Below, piece after piece: positions 13,277 to 23,580 of a stretch of 40,940 nucleotides of DNA. The translations under genes and the position numbers were made by a program. The notes under the pieces were generated by a model. It saw only the letters and a program-made list of their open reading frames with translations, was not told the DNA's origin and did not search any database. Source of the DNA: Allocoprobacillus merdigallinarum (GTDB lineage: Bacteria > Bacillota_I > Bacilli_A > Erysipelotrichales > Coprobacillaceae); contig DWZO01000010.1 of NCBI GenBank assembly GCA_019117525.1, positions 1 to 40,940 on the forward strand. The letters run 5' to 3'. The stretch's first letter is position 1; the number at the start of each line of letters is the position of its first letter.

Positions 13277-16200
13277 ATGATGTTTGGTCATTTGCAGATT
13301 TATAGTGGTTATAGTTTTCAGCAAAGTACAATTTTAATTGAAGATTTGGTTATGGCTGCAAAAGAGAAACATTTAGATGCCTTAGCCTTAACAGATAAAA
13401 ATAATATGTTTGCGACAATAGAATTTAGTGAAACATGCTTAAAAAATAATATTAAACCTATTTTGGGCATGGAAGCCAGTATCTTGATTGATGGGAATAT
13501 TTATCCGTTTATTCTTTTGGCTATTGATGACCATGGTTATTTTGATCTGGTTCAAATCTGCTGTGAGATTAATTTAAGTCAAGATCGTGCCATTGCCTTA
13601 AATAAACTGGCTTTGTATCATGAACATCTTTATATCATTTCTGGTTTGGAAGATGGCATTATTGAACGTCATGTCGCAAAGGAAATGGAAGATGAAGCGA
13701 TTAAATATATGCGTTTATTTCAAGAACTTTTTCATGATCATTATTATATCATGTTGCAAAATCATCGTTTAAAATTTCAGGAACAACGCAATCAAAGAAT
13801 CATATCTTTGGCTCGTTATGTTAAAGTCAAAGTGATTTGTTCTAATGAAGTGCGCTATTTAAAAAAACAGGATGCTTTGGCTGTTGATTTGATGCAGGCT
13901 TCTTTAAGTGGAACGGTCTTAGATGTGCAATATGAGCCATTGACGCAAGAAAAATATTTAAAAAGTGAAGCTGAAATGGAACAGTTATTTTCATCAGAGA
14001 TTATTGAAGAAACAAGAAAAGTATTAGTGACATGTAAAGCGACAGTGCCTTTACATGAAAAATATTTACCAACATATCCTGTTCCACATCAGGGAAAAGC
14101 TGTTGATTATTTAAGAAGTTTATGTAAAGTTGGATTAAAGAAACGCTTTGGTTATCAGGACATTCCCGTCACTTATAAAAAACGTCTACAATATGAATTG
14201 AATGTCATTCATGAAATGGGATTTGATGATTATTTTTTAATTGTCTGGGATTATGTTCGCTGGGCAAAAGTGCATAAAATTCAAGTCGGACCAGGAAGAG
14301 GGAGTGCGGCTGGAAGTCTGGTTGCCTATGTTTTAGGAATTACCAATATTGATCCATTACGTTATGATTTGTTGTTTGAACGTTTTTTAAATCCTGGTCG
14401 TGTTTCTATGCCTGATATTGATATTGATTTTCAGGATGATCGTCGTGATGAAGTGATTCGTTATGTTATTGATAAATACGGTCAGGATCATGCCGCACAG
14501 ATTGTCACTTTTAATACTTATGGACCTCGTGTAGCAATCAAAGAAATGGGAAAAGTCATGGGAATTCCACTTGCACGATTAGAATTAATTGCCAAGATGA
14601 TACCGACTTCTCCTAAAAACAAAAAAACGATTACGCAGATGTATCAGACTTCTGCGCAGTTTCAATCTCTGATCAATCAAGATTCACGTCTTAAAAAAAT
14701 CGTTGGAGCAACGAGTATTATTGAACATTTACCACGTAATGTATCAACACATGCGGCGGGAGTTATTTTATCTAGACGTGCTTTACATGAAGTTGTGCCA
14801 TTAGTTGTAGGGCCAACTTCAACATTAATGAGTCAATATTCTAAAGATTATATTGAAACAGCTGGTTTTTTGAAAATGGATTTTCTAGCTCTTAAAAATC
14901 TCACAATGCTGGATTATATTTGTAAAGATATTGAACACAATGAAGGGGTTTCTATTGCATTGAATCAATTGCCATTAGATGATGAAAAGACATATCGTCT
15001 GATTTCCAAAGCAGATACTTTTGGTGTCTTTCAGTTAGAATCTTATGGGATGCGTCATTTGTTAAGACAGATGAAACCTTACTGTTTTGATGATATTGTG
15101 GCAGCCATTGCCTTGTTTAGACCAGGACCTATGGAAAATATTCCGACTTATTTAAAACGTCGCAGTCATCAAGAAAAGATTACATATCCTTTAAAGGAGT
15201 TAGAACCTATTTTAAAATCGACTTATGGCATCATGGTTTATCAGGAACAAATGATGCAGGTTGCCCAAAAAATGGCAGGTTTTTCACTTATGAAAGCTGA
15301 TATACTGAGAAAGGCAACATCTAAAAAAGAAACACAGCTGATGCAGTCCATGAAAGAAGAATTTATTCAAGGTTGTTTAGATCATGGTTTCACTCAGGAA
15401 AAAGCCATTGAAGTTTTTGGCCTGATTGAAAAGTTTGCCGATTATGGATTTAATAAGTCACATAGTGTGGCTTATGGATACGTGGCTTATCAGTTGGCAT
15501 ATTTAAAAGCCAATTATCCACTTTACTTTTTTGCATCGATCTTATCTAATGAATTATCAAGTGAAAATACAAAGGTGCATTGTATTCAGGAGTGTAAAGC
15601 TTATCATGTCCAGATTTTACCACCGTCAGTCAATTATTCTCAGGCTCGTTTTATGGTGGAAGATGGGCATATTCGCTATTCTTTATTAGCCATTAAAAAT
15701 GTTGGATATGCGGGTTATAAAGCTATCGTTGAAGAACGTGAAAAAGGATTGTTTTTAGATATTTATGATTTTATGATGCGTATGGAAAATTCACATTTAT
15801 CTAAAAAAATGTTAGAATCATTGGTTGATGCAGGGGCTTTGGATGAGTTTGGAATGTCACGTCAAACCATTTTAAAGAATCTAGATGCAATTAGGGATTA
15901 TGGACATTTAAAAGAAAATCTGGGGATTGATGAAAAACCAGTTTTAACGATTTATCAAGATCAGCAGGAAGAAAAACTCGCAAGAGAAAAAGCTGTATTG
16001 GGTGTGTATTTATCGATGCATCCTATTGAACTGATGAAACAAAAGATTCAGACAGCTTATGTTAATGTGGCTAATTTGGATGAATATATCCAAAAGACAG
16101 TCAATGTGGTTGTGCAGTTACAACGTGTTAAAAATATTACTGATCGTAAAGGTCAGGAAATGTGTTTTATTGAAGCAATGGATGAAACAGGTAGTATGGA

Positions 16201-16336
16201 TGGTGTTGTCTTTGCTTCAAGTTATAAAAACATAGGAATGATGTTAAAGAAAGGAAATATTTGTCTTATTCAGGGAAAAGTAGATATGAAAGATAAATTA
16301 TCTTTGATTGTGGATAAGGCAAGGGTTGTTGAATAG
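13277..16336 (+). CDS. dnaE: DNA polymerase III alpha subunit, DnaE type
   Basis: This 1019-residue C-family polymerase is the Gram-positive DnaE without its own 3'-5' exonuclease; it extends primers, with PolC expected elsewhere. Order: N-terminal PHP domain (HLQIYSGYSFQQ, LALTDKNNMFATIEF), the palm with GPGRGSAAGSLVAYVLGI and the catalytic PDIDIDFQDDRRDEV, LPRNVSTHAAGVILS, a helix-hairpin-helix region, and a C-terminal OB fold (VQLQRVKNITDRKGQEMCF). The PHP start reads HLQIYSGYS, so the second His of HxH is Tyr and the metal site is probably dead. ATG 13277 is given; ATG 13280 has better spacing (8 nt) from AAAGGAGG and is equally plausible. It abuts polA. Confidence 0.96.
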   Translation: MMFGHLQIYSGYSFQQSTILIEDLVMAAKEKHLDALALTDKNNMFATIEFSETCLKNNIKPILGMEASILIDGNIYPFILLAIDDHGYFDLVQICCEINLSQDRAIALNKLALYHEHLYIISGLEDGIIERHVAKEMEDEAIKYMRLFQELFHDHYYIMLQNHRLKFQEQRNQRIISLARYVKVKVICSNEVRYLKKQDALAVDLMQASLSGTVLDVQYEPLTQEKYLKSEAEMEQLFSSEIIEETRKVLVTCKATVPLHEKYLPTYPVPHQGKAVDYLRSLCKVGLKKRFGYQDIPVTYKKRLQYELNVIHEMGFDDYFLIVWDYVRWAKVHKIQVGPGRGSAAGSLVAYVLGITNIDPLRYDLLFERFLNPGRVSMPDIDIDFQDDRRDEVIRYVIDKYGQDHAAQIVTFNTYGPRVAIKEMGKVMGIPLARLELIAKMIPTSPKNKKTITQMYQTSAQFQSLINQDSRLKKIVGATSIIEHLPRNVSTHAAGVILSRRALHEVVPLVVGPTSTLMSQYSKDYIETAGFLKMDFLALKNLTMLDYICKDIEHNEGVSIALNQLPLDDEKTYRLISKADTFGVFQLESYGMRHLLRQMKPYCFDDIVAAIALFRPGPMENIPTYLKRRSHQEKITYPLKELEPILKSTYGIMVYQEQMMQVAQKMAGFSLMKADILRKATSKKETQLMQSMKEEFIQGCLDHGFTQEKAIEVFGLIEKFADYGFNKSHSVAYGYVAYQLAYLKANYPLYFFASILSNELSSENTKVHCIQECKAYHVQILPPSVNYSQARFMVEDGHIRYSLLAIKNVGYAGYKAIVEEREKGLFLDIYDFMMRMENSHLSKKMLESLVDAGALDEFGMSRQTILKNLDAIRDYGHLKENLGIDEKPVLTIYQDQQEEKLAREKAVLGVYLSMHPIELMKQKIQTAYVNVANLDEYIQKTVNVVVQLQRVKNITDRKGQEMCFIEAMDETGSMDGVVFASSYKNIGMMLKKGNICLIQGKVDMKDKLSLIVDKARVVE

Positions 16337-16338
16337 AT

Positions 16339-18948
16339 ATGGAAGAATTAATTTTGATTGATGGAAATTCATTGTTATTTAAAGCTTATTATGCCACAGC
16401 ATCAATGGGAAATTTAATGGTGAATAAAGATGGGATACCAACCAATGCAGTCTTTAGCTTTGCGAATATGTTACAAAAGATATTAGAACGTGAAAGTGCC
16501 TATATTGTTGTGGCATTTGATTATGGTAAAAAGACATTTAGAAATGATTTATTGGAACAATACAAAGCCACAAGAAAAGAGACGCCTGATGAATTAAAAT
16601 GTCAGTTTGCGATGGTTAGAGAATTTCTAGATGCTTATTCTATTCCTTATTATGAATTAGAGGGATATGAAGGTGATGATTTAATTGGCACATTATCAAG
16701 GCTAGGGGAAGAACAAGGTTTAAGCGTGTCTATTTTTACAGGAGATAAAGATGCTTTTCAGCTTGTTTCTAAGCAGACAACAGTTTATCGTACTGTGAAA
16801 GGTGTCACTCAGCTTGATGTTTATACACCTGAAACGATTCAGGAAAAATATGGTTTGGTTCCTGATCAGATTCGTGATTTTCTAGGACTTATGGGAGATA
16901 GTGCTGATAATATTCCTGGAATTAAAGGTGTAGGTGAAAAAACAGCTTTAAAATTGCTTCATGAGTATGGAACGATTGAAAACTTAAAGGAACATATGCA
17001 TGAAATCAAAGGAAAAATGGGTGAAAAGATTCGTGAAAATATTGATATTGGACTTCAGTCTAAGAAAATAGCTACGATTTTAAGAGATGTTCCTGTGACA
17101 TTGGATTTAAATCAGGCCCGTTATGATGGATATGATTTTGAAAAGCTTAAGGCTTTTTATACACATTATGATATGAATTCATTATTGAAAAAGATTTCTG
17201 TTGAATCACGTCCAACATCAAAAACGGATTTTCAATATGAAGTTGTTCAAAAAATGCCACCGATTCAAGAAGACAGTAGTGTTTTAGGGGCTATTTATGA
17301 TCAAAACTATCATAAATCCATTGTTTTAGGATATGCTTTATATAATGCACATCAGGCTTATTTCATTACTTTTGAAGATGCTCTCAAAGATCAGCAGTTT
17401 TTAGACTATTTAAAAGATGAACATTATCATAAATACAGTTATAATATCAAAGCTCAAATTTTATCAGCCAAATGGAATGGCATTGAAATCAAAGGTATGG
17501 ACTTTGATTTACAATTAGCCTCTTATATTTTAAATCCAAGTTTAAAAGATGAAATGAAATATATTGGAGATTATTATGGTTATACATCTCTACAATATGA
17601 AGAAGAGGTTTTTGGAAAGAATACAAAGAAACATATTCCTGAATTAGATTTATTAGCCAAACATACTATTTCTAAAGCGAAGGCTATCTATGATTTAAAA
17701 GATCAGGCCATTGAAAAACTCAAACAGGAAGAACAGTATGATTTGTATCAGAATCTAGAATTACCAGTGACTTATATTTTGGCTCAAATGGAATATGTTG
17801 GAGCTAAGATAGATGTTGATGTCTTGAAAAAACTGGAACAGAATTTTGATCAGCAGATTAAAGAAATTGAAGAAGATATTTATATGCTGGCTGGTGAAAA
17901 ATTCAATATTGCTTCTCCTAAACAGTTAGGTGATATTTTATTTCATAAATTAGGTTTGCCTAATGGTAAAAAAACAAAGAGTGGATATTCTACATCACAG
18001 GATATCTTAGAAAAGATTGAAGACTTACATCCTATTGTGCCTTTGATTCAACAATATCGTATGTTGACAAAATTATCATCTACATATGTCAAAGGATTAC
18101 AGGAACAAGTCTTTCCTGATGGTAAAATTCATACCATTTTTAATCAGGCTTTAACACAGACAGGACGTTTATCATCTATTGATCCTAACTTGCAAAATAT
18201 TCCTGTTCGCCAAGAAGAAGGAAAACTGATTCGACAGGCTTTTGTAGCGAGTCATGATTATTTAATATCTTTTGATTATTCACAGATTGAATTGCGTATT
18301 TTAGCACATTTGGCTCAAGTGAAATCATTGATTGATGCTTTCCATCAAAATAAAGATATCCATACACATACAGCGGCACTGGTTTTTAAAGTTAAAGATG
18401 AAGATGTCACTCCACAAATGCGTCGTCAGGCCAAAGCCGTTAACTTTGGAATCATTTATGGTATGGGAGAATTCCGTTTATCTAAACAAATCGGTGTGAC
18501 ATTATCTGAAGCTAAAGAATTCATTCGTCGCTATTTTGAAGAATATCCTGAAATTCAACAATATATGCATCGTGTTGTAGAAGACTGCAAAAAAAATGGT
18601 TATGTATCTACGGTATTGAATCGTAAACGTTACATTCCAACTATTAATGATAAGAATTTTATGGTGCGTGAACAGGCAAAACGTTTTGCGATGAATTCTC
18701 CAATTCAGGGAAGCGGTGCTGATATTTTAAAACTTGCGATGATTCAGGTAGATCGTTTAATGAAAGAAAAGAAAATGAAATCACAAATGATTTTACAGGT
18801 ACACGATGAATTGATTTTTGATGTTTATAAAGAAGAATTGGATGAAATGATGACGATTATCAAATCAGCTATGGAAAATGCCTTCCAAATGGAAGTTCCA
18901 TTAAAGGTGGATGGAACTTATGCAACCAACTGGTATGATTTAAAATAA
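16339..18948 (+). CDS. polA: DNA polymerase I
   Basis: This 869-residue enzyme handles gap filling and Okazaki fragment maturation. The N-terminal 5' nuclease domain is intact (LIDGNSLLFKAYYA, EGDDLIGTL, GDKDAFQLV, GDSADNIPGIKGVGEKTA). The 3'-5' exonuclease region (about 300-460) lacks the acidic catalytic residues, as in Bacillus Pol I. The polymerase domain carries TGRLSSIDPNLQNIPVR, DYSQIELRILAHL, KAVNFGIIYGM (Phe at the ddNTP-discriminating position) and QVHDELIFDV. It begins 2 nt after the dnaE stop with no strong ribosome-binding site, so translation is likely coupled. mutM follows 7 nt later. Confidence 0.96.
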   Translation: MEELILIDGNSLLFKAYYATASMGNLMVNKDGIPTNAVFSFANMLQKILERESAYIVVAFDYGKKTFRNDLLEQYKATRKETPDELKCQFAMVREFLDAYSIPYYELEGYEGDDLIGTLSRLGEEQGLSVSIFTGDKDAFQLVSKQTTVYRTVKGVTQLDVYTPETIQEKYGLVPDQIRDFLGLMGDSADNIPGIKGVGEKTALKLLHEYGTIENLKEHMHEIKGKMGEKIRENIDIGLQSKKIATILRDVPVTLDLNQARYDGYDFEKLKAFYTHYDMNSLLKKISVESRPTSKTDFQYEVVQKMPPIQEDSSVLGAIYDQNYHKSIVLGYALYNAHQAYFITFEDALKDQQFLDYLKDEHYHKYSYNIKAQILSAKWNGIEIKGMDFDLQLASYILNPSLKDEMKYIGDYYGYTSLQYEEEVFGKNTKKHIPELDLLAKHTISKAKAIYDLKDQAIEKLKQEEQYDLYQNLELPVTYILAQMEYVGAKIDVDVLKKLEQNFDQQIKEIEEDIYMLAGEKFNIASPKQLGDILFHKLGLPNGKKTKSGYSTSQDILEKIEDLHPIVPLIQQYRMLTKLSSTYVKGLQEQVFPDGKIHTIFNQALTQTGRLSSIDPNLQNIPVRQEEGKLIRQAFVASHDYLISFDYSQIELRILAHLAQVKSLIDAFHQNKDIHTHTAALVFKVKDEDVTPQMRRQAKAVNFGIIYGMGEFRLSKQIGVTLSEAKEFIRRYFEEYPEIQQYMHRVVEDCKKNGYVSTVLNRKRYIPTINDKNFMVREQAKRFAMNSPIQGSGADILKLAMIQVDRLMKEKKMKSQMILQVHDELIFDVYKEELDEMMTIIKSAMENAFQMEVPLKVDGTYATNWYDLK

Positions 18949-18955
18949 GGATTAT

Positions 18956-19768
18956 ATGCCAGAATTACCAGAAGTAGAAACCGTCAGGCGTACTTTAAAG
19001 AATTTTATTTTAGAACGCCCTATTTTAGGCATTGATGTTTATTATGATCGTATCATTCAGGGAGATACACAATTATTTGTCAAAAGTCTTCAACATGAAA
19101 TCTTTTGCGATATTGATCGTGTTGGAAAATATCTGATTTTTAAATGTCAAAATCATGCATTTGTTTCTCATTTGCGTATGGAAGGAAAATTCCATATTGT
19201 TGAAAGTGATGAGCCTGTCAGTAAACATACACATGTTGTTTTTCATATGGATAGGCATCAGGACTTAAGATATATAGATACAAGAAAGTTTGGACGTATG
19301 GAACTGGTGAGTCTGGATGACTATCGTGAACAGTTACCTTTAAAGAAATTAGGTCCAGAACCTTTTGAAATCACAACAGAGGCTTTATATGAACGTTTGC
19401 ATCATTGTTCTTTGCCTATTAAAACAGCCTTGCTTAATCAAAGTATGATGTGTGGGATAGGAAATATTTATGCCAATGAGATATGTTTTTATATGCATAT
19501 CGATCCACGTACCAAAGCTTCTCGCTTATCTCGAAAAAGAGTAGATGAATTAAGAAAGGTTGCGATTATGGTATTACAAAGTGCCATTGAACAGGGTGGC
19601 ACAACGATTCATTCCTTTGATGCTAATGGTATACATGGTCTGTTTCAGGTTCAGCTTAAAGTTCATGGACAAAAGGTTTGTCCAGTCTGTCATCATGATA
19701 TTAAAAAAGTCATGGTTCATCAGCGTGGCACTTATTTTTGTCCACAATGTCAAAAGAAACGTTATTAA
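18956..19768 (+). CDS. mutM: formamidopyrimidine-DNA glycosylase
   Basis: This 270-residue bifunctional glycosylase/AP lyase removes 8-oxoguanine. The N-terminus MPELPEVETVRRTL supplies the catalytic Pro2 and Glu3. SHLRMEGKF, DTRKFGRMEL, LLNQSMMCGIGNIYANEI and the C-terminal zinc finger (CPVCHHD, then CPQCQKK) are all present. The length is normal. The order polA-mutM-coaE matches that of Bacillus relatives. Confidence 0.96.
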   Translation: MPELPEVETVRRTLKNFILERPILGIDVYYDRIIQGDTQLFVKSLQHEIFCDIDRVGKYLIFKCQNHAFVSHLRMEGKFHIVESDEPVSKHTHVVFHMDRHQDLRYIDTRKFGRMELVSLDDYREQLPLKKLGPEPFEITTEALYERLHHCSLPIKTALLNQSMMCGIGNIYANEICFYMHIDPRTKASRLSRKRVDELRKVAIMVLQSAIEQGGTTIHSFDANGIHGLFQVQLKVHGQKVCPVCHHDIKKVMVHQRGTYFCPQCQKKRY

Positions 19769-19780
19769 GGGGTGTGAAAA

Positions 19781-20377
19781 ATGAGTCGAGTCATTGGAAT
19801 TACGGGGTCAATTGCAGTGGGAAAAAGCAGTGTGACACAATATTTAAGAACACATGGTTATTGTGTTTTGGATGCTGATGAGATTTCACATCAGGCTTTA
19901 GAAAAGAACAGTGGATGTTATCATCAGATCATTGCTCACTTTGACTGTTTAGATGAAAATGGAAATATCAGTCGCCAAAAGCTGGGACAGATTGTTTTTC
20001 ATGATGCCAAAAAGAAGGCTTTATTAGAAAGTATTATTCACCCTTATGTGAAAACAACATTACAGGAGGGAATTGAGACTTCTCAAGAACCGCTGATCTT
20101 TTTAGATGTACCATTATTATATGAAACGCATATGGATGAAATGTGTGATAGTGTCATTGTTGTTTATGTTGATGAAATGACTCAAATGAAACGTCTGATG
20201 GCACGCAATCATATTGATGAAACACAGGCTCAACATTTAATGAGTCAACAAATATCTATTGAAAGAAAAAAAGACATGGGAGATTATATCATTGATAATC
20301 ATTATGGTTTTGAAGAGTTATATCAAAATATAGAAAGGGTATTAAAGGATTTAAAAGATGAAACTGTATGTGACTGA
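19781..20377 (+). CDS. coaE: dephospho-CoA kinase
   Basis: This 198-residue P-loop kinase performs the last step of CoA synthesis. It shows GITGSIAVGKSSVTQYL (Walker A), the DADEISHQ segment, IFLDVPLLYET and RLMARNHIDETQA in the lid. The start at 19781 follows GGGGTGTG. The end overlaps dnaB by 20 nt. Confidence 0.95.
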   Translation: MSRVIGITGSIAVGKSSVTQYLRTHGYCVLDADEISHQALEKNSGCYHQIIAHFDCLDENGNISRQKLGQIVFHDAKKKALLESIIHPYVKTTLQEGIETSQEPLIFLDVPLLYETHMDEMCDSVIVVYVDEMTQMKRLMARNHIDETQAQHLMSQQISIERKKDMGDYIIDNHYGFEELYQNIERVLKDLKDETVCD

Positions 20378-21605
20378 TTTATATCGTGTAGAAATGCGTT
20401 ATCCGCTTGATGACGTACAAATAGATACATTATATTATCTGTATCAGCCTTTGATTGGCATGGAGGCAATGCATTTGTATATGATGCTTGTCATGGAAGG
20501 AAAACGTATGCGCCGTTTTATTGCACCTTGTCCACTTTCACGTTTAACATCTTATATGTCAATGAGTGTTATGGATATGGAAAAAGCTTTACGTAGTTTA
20601 GAAGCAATAGGATTGGTGAAAACCTATGTCAAACATGAAAATGATATAACCCAATATATTTATCGCCTTTATGCCCCTCTATCTTTAAAAGCATTCTTTA
20701 AAAATCAGATTTTATCTTCATTATTACAGTTGTCTTTATCTGAAGATGATTTTCAAAAAACAGTGCAATATTTTAAGATTTCTTTAGAAAATCTAGATGG
20801 TTATGAAGATATTACAGCAAGATTTCAAGATGTTTTTACTATCCAGCATTCTCCCCAAAAAACACGTCTTTTAAAATACAATGAAGATTTGATCCATCAA
20901 ACAACACAGGATGTCAAAATAGATTATGATTATGATTTATTGTATCAGAGTTTAGCAGATTATCAGGTGAATCGTTCTTTACTGAGCCAGGATGATTTGA
21001 ATTATGCGACAGAACTGGCTTATGTTTATCATGTTGATGCTTTAACATTGGCAGGCATCATCAAAGATGCTATGGAATCACAGGGAATCAATCGTAGTCG
21101 TATGAAGCAGGCAATTCAAAAATATTTTGATGTATCTCAAACATCTCAACTGCAGGAAGTTTATCATAAGCAGCCTATCCAGTTTCAAACATCAGATCAG
21201 ACTTCATCACCACTTGTTTTACATATGAAATATTTAGATTCCTTAACACCCTATGATCTTTTAAAAGATAAACAGGGCGGCAAAGAACCTGTCTATCATG
21301 ATTTAATGATTGTGGAAACATTAATGGTTCAATTAGGTTTAAAACCTGCTGTGGTGAATGTTTTGATTGAATATGTCTTAGGTAAGAATAATAATCGTTT
21401 GTCAAAACGTTATTGTGAAGCGATTGGTGCTTCATGGGCCCGTAAGAATATTCAGACGGCTATGGATGCCTATCGTGAATTGATGAATCAATCCACACCA
21501 GAACAATCCAAAGAAGAAGAGGTTTCATCATCTTCATCACAAAGTCAAGTGTCATCACAAGAGCTGATGGACTTACTTAATCAATTGAAGGAGGGACAAT
21601 TATGA
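20358..21605 (+). CDS. dnaB: primosomal replication initiation protein DnaB (Firmicutes type)
   Basis: This 415-residue protein is the Gram-positive DnaB/DnaD-superfamily loader component, not the replicative helicase. The N-terminal winged-helix region reads VDLYRVEMRYPLDD-like (DLYRVEMRYPLDD, LYYLYQPLIGMEAMHLY). A central DnaB/DnaD helical domain includes YVYHVDALTLAGIIKDAM, and PAVVNVLIEYVLGKNN and ASWARKNIQTAMDAY lie near the C-terminus. A Ser/Gln-rich stretch (about 375-400) precedes the end. It overlaps coaE and shares ATGA with dnaI, so all three are coupled. Confidence 0.9.
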   Translation: MKLYVTDLYRVEMRYPLDDVQIDTLYYLYQPLIGMEAMHLYMMLVMEGKRMRRFIAPCPLSRLTSYMSMSVMDMEKALRSLEAIGLVKTYVKHENDITQYIYRLYAPLSLKAFFKNQILSSLLQLSLSEDDFQKTVQYFKISLENLDGYEDITARFQDVFTIQHSPQKTRLLKYNEDLIHQTTQDVKIDYDYDLLYQSLADYQVNRSLLSQDDLNYATELAYVYHVDALTLAGIIKDAMESQGINRSRMKQAIQKYFDVSQTSQLQEVYHKQPIQFQTSDQTSSPLVLHMKYLDSLTPYDLLKDKQGGKEPVYHDLMIVETLMVQLGLKPAVVNVLIEYVLGKNNNRLSKRYCEAIGASWARKNIQTAMDAYRELMNQSTPEQSKEEEVSSSSSQSQVSSQELMDLLNQLKEGQL

Positions 21606-22495
21606 TCAAAATATCTGATATGATCGTCAAAGATGATATTGAAAAGTTAAAAAAAGAAAGCCAGTATGCATTATTAAAGGAACAAAATATTCAAGCTTTT
21701 TTAAAACAGAATCATTTAGATCCATCTGTTATGGATGATTACTGGGTAGAATTTTTAGATTATAATGATGATTTTCATGTTTGTCAGTCATGTCAATCTT
21801 TAAGTCAGTGTCCTAAAGATACCATAGGTATGCAAAAAATATTAAAATATTATGAGGGTGAAATTGTTTTAGAACTGCAAAGCTGTCCTTTTGGTAAAGA
21901 AATGGAAAAGAAGAGAAAACTTCTTGATCACTTTGTGATGAGCAATGTTAGTGAAGATTTAATGCTGACAGATTTGTCTTCACTCAAGATTGTAGAAAAT
22001 GCGGCGAAACTTTCAGCTAATCATCAAAATGCTTTAGGACATATTCTTAAGTATTCACAGACACCCACTTCACAAGGACTTTTCTTACATGGTCCAATGG
22101 GAAGTGGAAAGACAACATTGTTGGCTGGTTTGATGAATAGTTTAGCTAAAAAAGATAAACAGATTGGATTTATTCATTTTCCAACTTATCTGATTGATCT
22201 CAAAGCCAGTTTTTCTTCTGGTGATAATGAATACGCTATGGATAAGTTGTTGAAGGTTGATTATTTACTGTTGGATGAATTAGGTGAAGAAAATATCACA
22301 GCGTGGTCACGTGATGAAATTCTATTAACCATTTTATCTTATCGTTTATTGAATCATTTACCCACTTTTTTTACAAGTATGTATGGTTATCATGAATTAA
22401 AAAAAGTCTATACTTTAAAAAAAGGTGATGAAATTCGTGCAAATACAATTATTTCAAAATTGAAAGCGTTAAGCATTGAAATAATGCTTGACTGA
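21602..22495 (+). CDS. dnaI: primosomal helicase loader DnaI
   Basis: This 297-residue AAA+ ATPase loads the replicative helicase. The N-terminal third carries a cysteine cluster (CQSCQSLSQC near residue 60, then SCPF near 98) that matches the zinc-binding domain of DnaI. The ATPase part has Walker A GPMGSGKTTLLAGL, Walker B YLLLDELGEE, and a sensor-like TFFTSMYGYHEL. The start ATG overlaps the dnaB stop as ATGA, with AAGGAGGG 5 nt or more upstream. Confidence 0.93.
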   Translation: MIKISDMIVKDDIEKLKKESQYALLKEQNIQAFLKQNHLDPSVMDDYWVEFLDYNDDFHVCQSCQSLSQCPKDTIGMQKILKYYEGEIVLELQSCPFGKEMEKKRKLLDHFVMSNVSEDLMLTDLSSLKIVENAAKLSANHQNALGHILKYSQTPTSQGLFLHGPMGSGKTTLLAGLMNSLAKKDKQIGFIHFPTYLIDLKASFSSGDNEYAMDKLLKVDYLLLDELGEENITAWSRDEILLTILSYRLLNHLPTFFTSMYGYHELKKVYTLKKGDEIRANTIISKLKALSIEIMLD

Positions 22496-22516
22496 ACCAA
22501 AATGACGATATAGAAT
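22488..22516 (+). promoter_or_regulatory. pfkA: promoter of pfkA-pyk
   Basis: TTGACT (22488-22493), a 17-bp spacer and TAGAAT (22511-22516); the -35 overlaps the dnaI stop. A second TATAGAAT copy occurs at 22528-22535. Confidence 0.5.
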
Positions 22517-22548
22517 GTACTCGAAAGTATAGAATACAACGTCATTTT
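22499..22548 (+). terminator. long hairpin between dnaI and pfkA
   Basis: AAAATGACG (22499-22507) pairs with CGTCATTTT (22540-22548), with an inner GTACT-CGAA-AGTAT hairpin. The T-tract is weak, so it could be a dnaI terminator or a leader structure for pfkA. Confidence 0.4.
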
Positions 22549-22588
22549 ATGATAAAATAATAACGAAAAAAGCGAGAGGAGAGTAGTT

Positions 22589-23548
22589 ATGGTGAAATGC
22601 ATTGGAGTATTAACTTCTGGTGGAGATGCGCCAGGAATGAACGCAGCTATCCGTGCTGTAACAAGAACTTGTTTAAACAAGGGAATTAAAATTTATGGGG
22701 TGCGATTAGGATATAAAGGACTTCATGATGGTGAATTTATTGAATTCGATAGGCATAGTACACGTAATATTATTAACATTGGGGGAACATTCTTAAAATC
22801 TGCACGTTTTCCTGAATTTAAAGACCCTAAAGTCAGAGAAGAAGCCATTGAACAAATGAAAAAAGTTGGAATGGAAGCTTTGGTTGTTATTGGGGGAGAT
22901 GGAAGCTATAATGGAGCTTTAAAATTAACCGAAATGGGGATCAACTGTATTGGTATTCCTGGAACAATAGATAATGATATTCCTGATACTGATTTTACAA
23001 TTGGATTTGATACAGCTTTAAATACAATTGTAGATGCTTTAGATAAATTAAGAGATACATCAAGCTCACATCAAAGATGTACAATTCTTGAAGTTATGGG
23101 AAGAAGATGTGGTGACTTGGCTGTTCATGCAGGACTTGCCTGTGGAGCAGAAATGATTGTGACAAGCGAAAGTGGTTTTGATGAAGAAGAAGTCATTGAA
23201 ACTTTAAAACGTTCAAAAGCTTCTGATAAAAAACATGCTTTGGTTGTTATTACTGAACATATTACTGATGTTCATGAACTTGCAAAACGTGTTGAAGAAG
23301 CAACTGGTTTTGAAACACGTGCTAATGTTTTAGGACATATGCAAAGAGGTGGACGTCCATCTGCTAGAGATCGTGTTTTAGCTACTCGTATGGGAATCAA
23401 AGCTGTTGAATTATTAGAAGAAGGTAAAGGTGGTCTTTGCATTAGTGATGTTAAAGGTGAAATTGTTGGACTACCAATTCAAGAAGTCTTAGGACATAAA
23501 CGTCAAGTCAATCAAGGTATTTACGAAGATGTATTAAAACTTCGTTAA
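22589..23548 (+). CDS. pfkA: ATP-dependent 6-phosphofructokinase
   Basis: This 319-residue enzyme commits fructose-6-phosphate to glycolysis. It shows GVLTSGGDAPGMNAAIR, TFLKSARFPEF, GGDGSYNGA (the ATP-type Asp-Gly), PGTIDNDIPDTDFTIGFDTA (Gly at the ATP/PPi discriminator) and HMQRGGRPSARDRVLATRMG, the standard allosteric bacterial PfkA pattern. The start at 22589 follows GAGAGGAGAG. Pyruvate kinase follows after about 30 nt in the usual pfkA-pyk order. A second, divergent phosphofructokinase is encoded at 39075-40160. Confidence 0.97.
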   Translation: MVKCIGVLTSGGDAPGMNAAIRAVTRTCLNKGIKIYGVRLGYKGLHDGEFIEFDRHSTRNIINIGGTFLKSARFPEFKDPKVREEAIEQMKKVGMEALVVIGGDGSYNGALKLTEMGINCIGIPGTIDNDIPDTDFTIGFDTALNTIVDALDKLRDTSSSHQRCTILEVMGRRCGDLAVHAGLACGAEMIVTSESGFDEEEVIETLKRSKASDKKHALVVITEHITDVHELAKRVEEATGFETRANVLGHMQRGGRPSARDRVLATRMGIKAVELLEEGKGGLCISDVKGEIVGLPIQEVLGHKRQVNQGIYEDVLKLR

Positions 23549-23580
23549 ATATAAACTAAGCTATAGGAGATTAATTGAGA

